Assembly (NCBI GenBank): GCA_009746045.1 | Contig: RPFO01000692.1 | Location: forward strand, 321,285-385,284 | Reading direction: 5' to 3' | Source of the DNA: Mesostigma viride | Lineage: Eukaryota > Streptophyta > Mesostigmatophyceae > Mesostigmatales > Mesostigmataceae | DNA length: 64,000 nt | In this document: in pieces, positions 53,941 to 63,670 of the stretch | Numbering within the stretch: position 1 is the first letter of the stretch | Layout: every line of letters begins with the position of its first letter | The notes under the pieces: model-generated | Told to the model about the DNA's origin: nothing | Databases searched by the model: none | The model's input: only the letters and a program-made list of their open reading frames with translations | Position numbers and translations under genes: made by a program

Positions 53941-54195
53941 TCCCGCGCCGGTTGTCCGAGTTCCGACGTAACAAGCCAACCTTTCGGGCGGACACTGACG
54001 CGGCTGTGAGTTCCCACGATTCCACGTGCACTGATCCCAGATATTTGACGAAAAAGTGCACAGGCGGGGCGGGGCATGGGGGTAGCCTACGGTGCATGCT
54101 GTTGCCATACACGACTCGGCGGCGCAGGGGATGAAATACTCGGCAACGCGGCCGCTGTAGGCCTTTCACAAGCATTTCCAGAGACCAAGTGAAAC

Positions 54196-54501
54196 ATGCG
54201 TGCTAAGGTTGGTGTTATGGCGGATGCGATGCTGACATTTTGGGTTCTCTGTTGTATATTGGCATAAACAACATGTGAAAGGTGGCCTTTCACTTCTTTT
54301 CCTTGAAAGCCGGTTAGCTTTCCGCGCCGCTTCCTGGGTTGTACCGCGCAGCTTACAGTGCCATGCTTGGTTCTAAGGTTGCTTTCCTTGCTGATGGTCG
54401 TTTTAAATTGCGGTTTGTGCTTGAACCTTGTGCAGTGGAAGAAGAAGCGTATGCGCCGCCTGAAGCGCAAGCGCCGAAAGATGCGACAAAGGTCGAAGTA
54501 G
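54196..54501 (+). CDS. RPL41: large-subunit ribosomal protein eL41
   Basis: Two coding exons: 54196-54207 (ATG CGT GCT AAG, MRAK) with donor AAG|GTTGGT, and 54436-54501 after ttgtgcag|, encoding WKKKRMRRLKRKRRK then MRQRSK and TAG. Together 25 residues, the invariant length of eL41 and nearly identical to the universal sequence. eL41 is a basic helix at the bridge between ribosomal subunits. The intron is 228 nt and splits the gene after codon 4, phase 0. The gene is too short for ordinary ORF detection, and other frames over the same bases are shadows. A TGTAA at 54727-54731, the usual green-algal polyadenylation signal, lies about 225 bp downstream. Confidence 0.95.
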
Positions 54502-55470
54502 AGGCGTCCTCTGCACGACCTGTCTGGAATGAGCGGGTCCTGGCCTAACCGTGCGCTGTTGGCGTGAAGCTAGCGCCTAGGTGTATCGCATGTCTCAGGG
54601 GACGCCAAAAGAAAGGCGCGGGGTTGAAAACGTCCAGTGCACGCGACGCTCTTCCTTAAACCAGCGAAATGCTGATTCCCATGGTCGAAGCTGATGCTCG
54701 TCCTACGAATAGTGTACAGTCCTGGGTGTAATAACTTCAGAGACGGTTTTTGCTGTTTCAGCGCAATAAAATGATTATTTGTGCTGAACATTTTTATGGG
54801 CTGCATTCTGAATACTGATCTGAAGTTCTACACAATAAAGGTTAAGTCTTAAAACCGCGTTCGAGTGCTCAAGTTTAACCTTGCTTTTCCCGCAACATAG
54901 TTTCTGCAAAGGTTTAGTGATGTCGCTGGTGAGCTGAAACCAAACTAAATTTTTTGTTCTGCTATTGCAGACCAGTACTCGTAAGAGCAGTCCCTTGTGT
55001 AATCTATCGGAAAAATGTTGCCAGCCATGTTTTGGGAGATTCACTATTTGTAGTTGAAGGGTTTTTCTTATTTTGTCCATGTGAAGAGAGACGACTATTC
55101 CTGTGTGTATTGTCTACGTATATTTAGCAGTCTTTTGTTGTGTTTTAAAAATGCATTAGTCGTAGGAGTAAATGTCTCATTTTATTGTTCAATGTTTACC
55201 TGCTAGAGGGTGATGTATTGGTACATTGGGTGGTGCTTCCCTGGGTTTCTATGGTACTGCTCGTTTGAGCTGGATGGCTCTAAACAGATGGGATGAGAAA
55301 GTGTGGACACGAGAGAAGTCTCTCGTGCCTGCTGGGGAGCTGCAGATAGCCACTGTTTCCTTGAAGAGCGTGTGAGCATTGCTTCTTTGATGTAAAACAT
55401 GGTGGTCCTGAGCTGGTTGTCTCATTGATACCAACATATGTCTCACGTAATACATATCGTAGAGTCGTTA
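54502..55470. other. 3' flank of eL41, no other gene recognised
   Basis: AT-richer sequence. Minus frames at 54775-55080 and 55203-55455 have no recognisable domains. A TCAATGAGACAACC terminus (TCAAGG family, minus) is at 55414-55427. Confidence 0.4.
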
Positions 55471-55600
55471 GGATTTTTCTAGATTAGCTCATGAGTTAGC
55501 TTAGTTAGGTTTCGCGGCTTCGCTCACCTCCATCCAACAAGCAAGGGAATACGTGCTACATGACCTCCCAACGGAGTTATGTTATAATTTTTTAAAAATA
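55471..55600 (+). mobile_element. LINE-A 3' UTR fragment
   Basis: cgcggcttcgctcacctcca, cgtgctacatgacctcccaa, cggagttatgttataatttt: the A-family 3' end with a short tail and no coding sequence. Confidence 0.7.
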
Positions 55601-56094
55601 CATATCACCACGCTCATTGCGAGATGGTGCAAGAAACGAGTGGCATTCCCAGGAATAGTTTTCTGCGATCACAAGGGGCAGCATACCCAACCCTGAATGT
55701 ACGGTAACTACAATTTTACCCCGACTGTTTTTTACTGGGTTGTCCCCAGTTTACAAATTAACAAAATTAACAAATTAACGCCGGCGGACTACCTGCGGAC
55801 TGCTCGACGCGGAGTCGCCGGGCTACAAGTTCCGTACTTTACCAAACTCAGCCTTACAGGCCGCCGCACCAATTTTTACTTCTTTCCGTCACATGGCTTG
55901 CGTTGGGTTCATCGACGAGCATCGACGCTCATCGACGGTGCAATCTGACGGCGGAGAATAAGTTCGCCACAGCATAGCGCGACGCAAGGGCTAAGATCCG
56001 ACAACGTGACATGCAAAGCTTTATACCGCATCGCTAACCGGAAATTCCGTCCAACACCGTCGTACAGTACTGCCAGTCGACCGCACCTCTGCCT
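55601..56094. other. unassigned sequence
   Basis: ttttaccccgact occurs at 55715 and again at 56671, so the whole 55.7-56.7 kb block may be one older repeat. No gene seen. Confidence 0.35.
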
Positions 56095-56620
56095 CTTAAC
56101 CGTCGAATGCGCAATCGATCTAGAAAGTAGAAACGTCCCCGCGACACTTCCGCGATTTCAGTACTTTCCGTCACCCTTGACAGTTTTCGTACAATACTAC
56201 AAATTTACGCCAATAGAAACTCGCCTCCATACATATATCTCGATAGAGGCGTGCGTCTTATTTAATTTCAAGGTAACTTACCTCTTAATTAATCTCGCCC
56301 CCCCGTTGTAACACCGTCCCCCCGTTGTAACACCGTCCCCCCGTTGTAACACCGCCCCCCCCCCCCCATAAATGCGTCCCCCCCCCGTTGTAACATCGTC
56401 CCCCCCACGTACAGTACTTTCAACCGCAGCTCTGCCTTTTAACCGTCGAATGCGCAATCGATCTAGAAAGTATCCGCGATTTCAGTACATGCCGTCACCC
56501 TTGACAGTTGTCGTACAATAGTACAAATTAACGCCAATAGAAACTCGCCTCCAAACATATATCTCGATAGAGGTATGCGTCTTATTTAATTTCAAGGTAC
56601 CTCTTAATTAATCTCGGCCC
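56095..56620 (+). repeat. duplicated block of about 200 bp with a C-rich spacer
   Basis: 56095-56300 and 56435-56620 are direct copies (accgtcgaatgcgcaatcga ... ctcgatagaggtatgcgtct), the second with a 20-bp deletion. Between them lie units of ccccccgttgtaacaccgtc and poly-C. Confidence 0.8.
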
Positions 56621-56691
56621 CCGCCTTCCGCTAATTTGCTAATTTGCTAAATTTGCTAAAAAAGAGCCAATTTTACCCCGACTACATGACA

Positions 56692-56938
56692 CTCCCGGCC
56701 AGTTAGGCTAGAAACACACGCCCTGATCAAGCATGCTGTTTCCGGCCCCACCGTCTAGGTCATCTAGTCGCTCCACACGTAAGCCAGCCATAATTTCAAT
56801 GCACAAGGATACACATTTCCATCACCATTCATCTTCATCATCCTGAACGACTCGAAAACGCGGAAAAGATAACGGCAGGCTCGAGCTACCATGGTCCGGA
56901 TTCTCCCGATTTCTGGCCTGCGCTGGTTGTCTCTTTGA
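56692..56938 (-). repeat. long TCAAGG-family copy without the palindromic insertion
   Basis: Reverse-strand homologue of 40237-40575. It supplies the empty site for the 74-bp palindrome. Its fixed end here is TG rather than TA flanked. Confidence 0.75.
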
Positions 56939-56944
56939 CATGAC

Positions 56945-57110
56945 ATCGCGCATGCATAATAGTGCCATCCAGCCTAGAGTCTAATTTTGCCGTTAGCGAC
57001 CTCTTCTCTGCCCCATATGTGAGGATGGGTAGGACAAGAACCTTGAAGAGATCCTGTTTCTCCAGCATGCCCAAGGGCTAGCTGGCGCCACAGGGCACGG
57101 TAGCGACGCA
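56945..57110 (-). mobile_element. LINE-B ORF2 fragment
   Basis: Encodes LEKQDLFKVLVLPILTYGAE and KLDSRLDGTIM, matching 20998-21110, with cag-gccctgtggcgccagc sequence upstream. Confidence 0.7.
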
Positions 57111-57279
57111 GGGTCAACTAGGCGTGGCGGAACCGGGCGCGCGTCAATGTCGTCCTAACAGTTGGGCGCGGAATGTTGCCAATTGTATAGCTTGAAGCTC
57201 TCCTGGTGGGGCTCCGAGGGTCGAGAAGCTCCGGTGGGGGCCCCGGCCGCGTGAGCCCTGGTGCCATATTAAGTGAGAC

Positions 57280-57640
57280 AACAATATTAACCCGTCTCGA
57301 GCGCAAGTCTCGAGTGCAGACACGTGTGTAGTACTCCTACACACACAGATCTCGAATGGTTTATCTAGCACCAAATACGAAAGGCTTGCATCACTCCCCG
57401 GAAAGGAGAACTTTTGCGGATGACTGTAGGTGTAAGTTGGCGATGCCCTAGGATCCGGAGACGTCCGTCCTATCAAGGAGACAACCATAGTCAGCGAAAG
57501 TTGGTGCGATCGAGAGGTCCCCAGTTCGATTCCGGTCGGATTCATTTGCAGATCGCGTTTTCCGCGTTTTCCGCGGACCGGCACTGAACGCAAATGGTTT
57601 TCACCTTTGCGGCGTGCCAAATCAGAATATTAAAAGCAAT
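57280..57640 (+). repeat. tRNA-like-headed repeat (SINE-like), copy 2
   Basis: Opposite-orientation homologue of 40960-41245. B-box-like AGTTCGATTCC at 57523-57533. Inside the tRNA-like part, 57473-57487 (TCAAGGAGACAACCA) is extra relative to the other copy and equals the terminus of the TCAAGG family. Confidence 0.65.
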
Positions 57641-57659
57641 ATGCCCCTTCTCAGGGATA

Positions 57660-58837
57660 TTTAAAAAATTAAATTAAATTAAATAATAACATGCCTCCGT
57701 TGGGAGATCATGTAGCACATATTCCTTGAGGGGTGGTGGAGTGGAGAGAGCCGCGTAATCGAACTATCCTAACGCTAATCTATCTAGTCTAGAAAAATCC
57801 TAACTACCCTACTCATCAAAACGCCTCCTCCTCTTGGGGGGAGGGGGCTTGCCCACAGGGTCGGGCGTGTGAGCCTTGACAATCTTCTGCCACCGCGTCT
57901 TGTTCTGCATGGCAGTCCAAAGAAAGGAGAGAGAGTGGATGCGGCATTGAAACTGGGCTGGGACCAGTAGGTCATCCAGCAACATCTGGACGTAGTTCGT
58001 GACATGTTTCCCTACCCTTGTGGGAATGCCCTTGGGGCCAGGCCAGGTCAGAATGTGCCGCCCTGGCTGGCCAAGCCGCTGGGGGCCTGCCAGACCAAGG
58101 GCGGTGTCGACCGGCCTGGCTGGTGCGAGCAAGGTGTCCTACAAATGCTATCCTACGCTGTCTTATCTCGTCCGAAATACGAGGCATGCCCTGATACAAA
58201 GACTCTTAAGACCTATGCGTGGAAAACCCTACATTCAGGGCCTGACGTAGCATCCTGGTTACCGTGCCGTTGAGCCTTGCTGCCAGTGTGGGGGTGAGTG
58301 TCCACGCCTCGGCGCCATACGTGAGCACCGTGAGGACAAGGACCTTGAAGAGCATGCGCTTGCGGTGCTCGCCCAGGCCCTTGGAGCCGCCAGTAGGTGT
58401 TGAGCGAACGGAGCTTGGCCCAGGCAAGGCCGATGCGGGTGTCCACATCGTCGGCGGTGTCAGGGAGCCAGCTCCCTAACAGTTTGAAGCGATCTCGGAA
58501 CGGGACCGTCGTCCCGTCGAGCAGGCGCGGCAGCGGCGGTGTATTGGAGGCCCCAATCACCATCGCCTCAGTTTTGACACTAATCTCCAACCCCACCGCC
58601 CTCGCCTCCAGGCCCAGACAGTCCAGCCAGGTCTGAATGTGCTCGGGGCGCGCGATGAGGGTGGTGTCATCCGCATAAATCAGGTCGGCCAGGCGGTAGC
58701 CAGGTTTAACCCCGCCGTGCGCGCTCTCGTAAAGGATTTCCAAGCCTGGCTCGAACCCCTTAAGAGCGCGCAGTAAAGCGCGCACATGCCCGACGCATGA
58801 CGTGATCCACGACAATAATGAACGGGTATGGGGACAG
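57660..58837 (-). mobile_element. LINE-A copy A3, 3' part
   Basis: Tail (AAATT)n at 57663-57690, hairpin, 3' UTR, and ORF2 C-terminal half from KRRRRFDE back to just before VLSPY, where E4 is inserted (target ATGGGGACAG at 58828-58837). It has frameshifts near 58130 and 58210. The other half is at 60957-62778. Confidence 0.9.
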
Positions 58838-60956
58838 AGCCTCCCGAGGGTCACACGGCCACGAGGTAGCCATGGCTGACGGCGGAGCTCAGAACTTTTG
58901 CTTCTGAGCCCCAAATTCCGTCAGATCACTTGCAACCGATCCATCTTTTCTAGGCGCATGTGCTACTATCAACGGTTACAGCTGTAACGCAGTATTCTGA
59001 CCAGCCTGCAACTAGTACGCGAACTGCTATAATTCTCCGAAGCTATTATGTCGAACAAACGCGCCTCGACGAATCGCAGTTTGGAAGCTGAGATGAGCCA
59101 AGCAAATACGCCTGCAGCTTCGGCTGCCGCTTCGCCCCCCGGCCTCGCAGGCAACGGTGACCCTAGCCAAGCGTTAGTGGTCCACTCCTCCGCGGCCTCG
59201 CCATCGGCATCGCCAGACCCTAAACGCAGCCGCTGATCCTTTCCACGCCAACCGCGTTTCAAGCCCTACTCCTTCCATGCCGACACTTACAACTGGTACA
59301 ACAACATTTCCCCGGCAACTGCTCTGCAGTGCATCAGTTCTTCGGGGACTACGCCTCGCTTCTTGAGCTGTGCCTCCACCTTCACAGCATCGGCCGCCTC
59401 CTGGAATATGACGGCACTGATTTTAAACAGAGCCGCGAACTGCTGCTGACGGGCATGTACCCCCGGCCCGAGCTTCAGCACATGCTTCTTTGTTCCCTGC
59501 TGACGAAGTCTGACGGCGAGATCTGGGCCCCCACCATCTCCGCAGCCACATACCGCTCCATCCTCACGGAAGCCTTTCAGCAGCACGTGACCCCCCTTGC
59601 CGCAGATGTGGCGGCCATGGGCGGCACGCTGGCTGCTGAGCTCGGCCTCACATTTCCACCACCGTCACCTCCACCTCCACCCTCCTCGCCTCCACCTCCA
59701 CTGCCACCTCCACCTCCACCGCCGACATCACAGCCCAGCTCCTCGCCATCGACCAGCGTCTCCAGGACACCGCCGGCATCGCAATCGAATGCCTGCAGAA
59801 CACCGCCGGCATCACCGCCCAGTCGGTGAAGGATATCGCTGCCCAGCCGCGGGCCTCTGCTGGCCCGGCCACGCGGCGACGCCCCTCCCACCCAGACCTG
59901 GGCGGACCTGCTCAAGGACCACGCCACCTCCACCACCTCCACCATCGCGGCACAGCTTAAACAACAAGCCCTCGACCTCCGCGAGGAGGCCGACCGCACC
60001 CAGCGCAGCCACAACGTCATAGTCAAGCACTTCGACCAGCCGGCAGGTGAGGACTCGACGACTCTTCTTGCGGCATTTAAGCGCAACATTTTTGCCCCCA
60101 TGCGCATTACTGGTGAGCTGGACATGCATGTCGGCTGTTCGCCTCCCCCGCGCGCGGGGTAAGGCTGGCCCGGCACCCGTGCTCCTCACCTTTAATTAAG
60201 TACATGGCGGACAAGCTGTTGTTTCTTAAAAACCGCAAGAAGCTCTCGGGGACTCACTTCACGCTGGACGACGACCTGACCCTGGCCCATGAACAACGGC
60301 GACGCGAGCTATGGCCGACCTACCTCCACATACGTCAGAGCGCAGGGGGGAAACCTGTATACTGGAGGGGGGACGTCATCCACGTCGACCACAAGCCCTG
60401 GCAGGCACCCCCTGCCACCTCAGCAAACCCAGTCTAGGACATATAGCAGTAGTGTAGAGTAGTAAGGCTTAGCCTACCACGCGGCCCCAGCGCATGTGCG
60501 CCCATAATGGCCATGGATGTTGCCTGTAGACAGAATTTAGCCAAGCCATGCCTATTATGGGACCCCCATGGATGTTGTATTAAGAATTTAGCCAAGCCAT
60601 GCCTATAATGGGACCCCCATGGATGTTGCATTAAGAATTGAGCCATGCTATGCCATGCAGAGAGATGCTCTCTGCCGAGAAGCCATGTCCTAGCTCGTGT
60701 ATAGCCATGATGATCTTCCCCCACATAACATACTCCCCCTTAGCTGGGCATAGTGTTGTAGTCTACTGGTTGTCTCTTTGATAGTGTGAAGATTATGAGG
60801 GTGCAGGTGCCCTGGTGCACCTAGAGCAAGGGTCGCTTACATTCCCACCCTTGCAGGAAGTAGCCCAGATTGTATTAAAAGCCATATGCCCCTTCTCAGG
60901 GATATGTGCTACATGTACTCCCAACGGAGTTATGTTTCTAATTAATTAATTAATTA
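58838..60956 (+). mobile_element. E4: complete ORF1-only element, 2119 bp, splitting LINE A3
   Basis: Exact 10-bp duplication ATGGGGACAG at 58828-58837 and 60957-60966. 5' UTR with ggccacgag and agccatggctgacggcggag, ORF1 region 59048-60437, 3' UTR with internal direct repeats (gggacccccatggatgttg), hairpin CTCCCAACGGAG at 60918-60929 and a TTAA tail at 60939-60956. The two LINE A3 halves join perfectly across the duplication. A 26-bp TCAAGG-family insertion is at 60756-60781. Confidence 0.9.
59048..60437 (+). pseudogene. E4 ORF1, frameshifted
   Basis: N-terminus MSNKRASTNRSLEAEMSQAN, then after a stop a second frame with HMLLCSLLTKSDGEIWAP and a Pro/Ser linker, an Ala/Leu helical region, and the conserved end in a third frame: KLLFLKNRKKLSGTHFTLDD, LTLAHEQRRRELWPTYLHIR, VYWRGDVIHVDHKPW and a stop at 60435-60437. 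Domain order is the same as in the intact E1 protein. Confidence 0.8.
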
Positions 60957-62778
60957 ATGGGGACAGGACACAACCTTGCCACACCCCGTGGTAAAGGGGG
61001 AATATGGTGGGGTGGTGCCTTCCGCAGTCCGCACTACTGCCTGTGAGCCCTCATACAGTCGCCGAATGGCAGCAATAAACGCTGGTGGCACCCGATCCAG
61101 AGCTAGGATGGCCCAAAGAGCCTCCCAGAGGACCGTGTAAAAGGCCTTGATATAGTCAACAAAAATGAAGACCAGCGGCAAACTGTCAGGGGGAAGGCGA
61201 CGCACCTCCTCCATCAACCGGCGCGCGACAAACACAGCCATGACAGTGTTATGACCACGACGGAAACCCATCTGAGACTCACCCAGGTGTGGGTCCAGCG
61301 CGGCGCGGAGCCTGTGCAGCATCATGCGCATGAAGACCTTCAGCGCGGCGCTCTGGAGGCAGACACCCCGGTATTTACTGGGGTCAGCAGCAGAGCCCTT
61401 CTTGTATGTAGCATGACGCGGATGGCCGTCTGCCACTCAGCAGGCTCGTCAGAAAGCAGGACACGGTTGCAGAACGCCAGCAGAAGATCCCTAACCGCCG
61501 GATCAGGTGTCTTCAGCAGCTCAGCAGAAAGGTGGTCGGCACCGACCGCCGCATCGTACCGCAGGCGAGCAAGGGCGCCGTCCAATTCCTTCAAAGTGAA
61601 GGGGGGGACGACGTCGTCGGTGGCAAGGCAGCCCTCCTGCAAGGCGGGGACTTGGTAGTCCGCGGCCGAGGAGGGGGGCGCTGGCGGCGGCGGTGGTCCG
61701 GCAACCCCGAGGCGGGCGGCCGTCTCGGGGTGAAGCGGCGGGGGGGGGGGGGCGAGCCCCACCGGTCAAGGAAACATTGTGGGCCAACCAGCGGTCAAGG
61801 CTGACCGGCGCCGTGCCGTCCCCCGTGTGCTCCACCGGGGTGCGCTGCCGCTCCGGCCGCCGAGCCGGTCGAGGTGATACCACATGTCCTTGCCCTGGTT
61901 GCGAGCCTGGCAGGCCATGGCATCCGCGATGCACTGGGCCGCCTCCGCGTCCTGAGCGTGCTCGTAGGCCTCCACGAGGGCGGCCTTGAGCACTGGTTTC
62001 TGCAGCGGGTCCCGGTTACTCTTGAGGCGGTGCCGGGCGGCCAAGACCTTGGGGTCCTGGCGGTAGAGCGGGCCGGGGCGGCGGCGGGGCATGACCGGCA
62101 GGTGCCGGGCCGCCAGCAACGGGGCACGGGCCGCAAAGCCCGCAAAAATGGCGGCGTTGGGGGCACCCTTGTCCAGCTCGTCGACGTCCGCCCGGGCGTC
62201 CAGGGCCGACAGGTACTCCAGTCGGCACCGGTTCCGCTCGTGTTCGGCGTCCGTCCAGTCCTCAGGATCTCCCCGGACCGGGCGTAGAGCAGACCAGTCA
62301 GGGCGGACCACTGGGGCGCGGCGCGCGGGGACGTGGAACCGGAGCCGAATGGTCACGCGCACCAACCGGTGGTCAGAGCACACCGTGGGCGTGTCAAACA
62401 CTCGGGCGTCCAGAACCGAGGTGCACCTGGGCTGCCGTACCACCACGTAGTCCAAACAGGCCTGACGGCCGTTAGGGCCACGAAAAGTGACCAAGTCCTG
62501 TGAGGGACGTTGGAAGTGGCAGTTGACAGCAACCATCCCGCTATCCCGCAAAAAGGCAGAAAACAGGGGAGTGTTGTCGTTAGCTTCCGTGTCAGCAGGC
62601 GCAAAGCGACTGCCAGCAGTGCCCACGGGGAGCGTGGCATTGGCGTCGAGCAGCATAACCAAAAAGTGGCGGGCCGGGGTGACCCCCTCAAGGCTATGCA
62701 AGGACTCGAAGAACTATAGCTGCTGGCGTTCCAACTCAGGTAGACCACTATGGGGTGCATAGCCCACCCCCACCGTGA
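60957..62778 (-). mobile_element. LINE-A copy A3, 5' part with endonuclease and RT N-half
   Basis: Minus strand: GLPELERQQL, an in-frame stop, then HFLVMLLDANATLPVG (APE endonuclease, GDFNA-like), RQACLDYVVV, VCSDHRLVRVTIRLRF (catalytic SDH motif), the linker YRQDPKVLAARHRLKSNRDP, RT start VGADHLSAELLKTPD and RT to GCVLSPY. There are frame changes near 61750 (poly-G) and 61400. Motif A reads FVDYIKAFYTV (second Asp changed to Tyr). The 5' end is cut at about 62778. Confidence 0.9.
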
Positions 62779-62836
62779 GGGATATGTGCTACATGTACTC
62801 CCAACGGAGTTATGTTTCTAATTAATTTAATTGAAT
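62779..62836 (+). mobile_element. ORF1-family 3' terminus
   Basis: gggatatgtgctacatgtac, tcccaacggag and a short TTAA-type tail; a minimal 5'-truncated copy. Confidence 0.65.
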
Positions 62837-63513
62837 GCAGACCTGGGCGAGTGAGTCGCGCCACTTGTCTGCGAAGTATCTGCGTAGAAAAGCCAACTTC
62901 ATCCGGTACTCCGTGGCATGCCTTCAGTGCATGTTCTCGCACTTAGAAGCCAGGAGGTGAGCTCGAGTTTAATTAATTAGTTAATTAATTTAGGGAGCCA
63001 GGAATGTCGAGTTGTATGCACCAGTGCGGCTTTATTGCTCTCGCACCATTTCTAAAATGAATCACCCTCAATTGAAATAAGTACCCTCCATTAAACAAAT
63101 ACGGTCAAATAACCAAAAGGCAAGGATATGTAAAAACCATACACTTCCGCAATGGGGTAGTAAACCATGCCTACATTACAAGCATTTCCCATGCAGTTGC
63201 ATGCTAAACCTCTTGTGTTTGCCTAAATGCACGTCGCCCTGGCCACCTTGGCTGATGGTGCACGCACGACGCACCCACAGCTCTGTGGTCTGGAGTGTAC
63301 CGTGAAGTATTGTTGGCGGCAGAAGCAATGCCACGCCATGCCCCCCTAATCAATTTATTAACCATGCCTAGTTCTGGCTGCTTATCTACAGTAGATGTTT
63401 TGCTGTCCTTCTCGGCCATCCCCTATTTCAAGGAGACCTCCCTATTTGGCCATATCCCACAACCTCTCAACCCCCCATCTTGAACTCGTGGCGTGAATGC
63501 ATGCATCCACCCC
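62837..63513. other. no gene recognised
   Basis: Contains another TTAATTAA tract (62970-62990) after gaggtgagctcgagt. Downstream of the ALYREF terminal exon; the 3' UTR of that gene presumably lies here. Confidence 0.4.
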
Positions 63514-63670
63514 TCAATCCGCCATCTTGACGTCGTGGTACGAGTCCAAGTCGGCATCCAGCTGCGCCGCGGTCACGTTGGAGGCGCCACCGCGCGCCCC
63601 GCCCCGCCCACCCCGCCCACCCCGCCCGCCGCGCCCCCGCCCGCCACCCCGGCCACGGGGCGCCCCACCC
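63514..63670 (-). CDS. ALYREF / THO complex subunit 4, terminal exon
   Basis: Minus-strand last exon: acceptor gtcaccacag| before 63670, TGA at 63514-63516. Encodes an Arg-Gly-rich stretch (GGAPRGRGGGRGRGGRGG) followed by SNVTAAQLDADLDSYHDVKM. The RGG box followed by the short helix T/SAEQLDA-LD-Y at the very C-terminus is the signature of the ALYREF C-terminal (FoP/UAP56-binding) region. These proteins load onto spliced mRNA through the TREX complex and hand it to the exporter. The RRM exons must lie beyond the window, since none is found up to 64000. The intron phase is 2. Confidence 0.8.
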
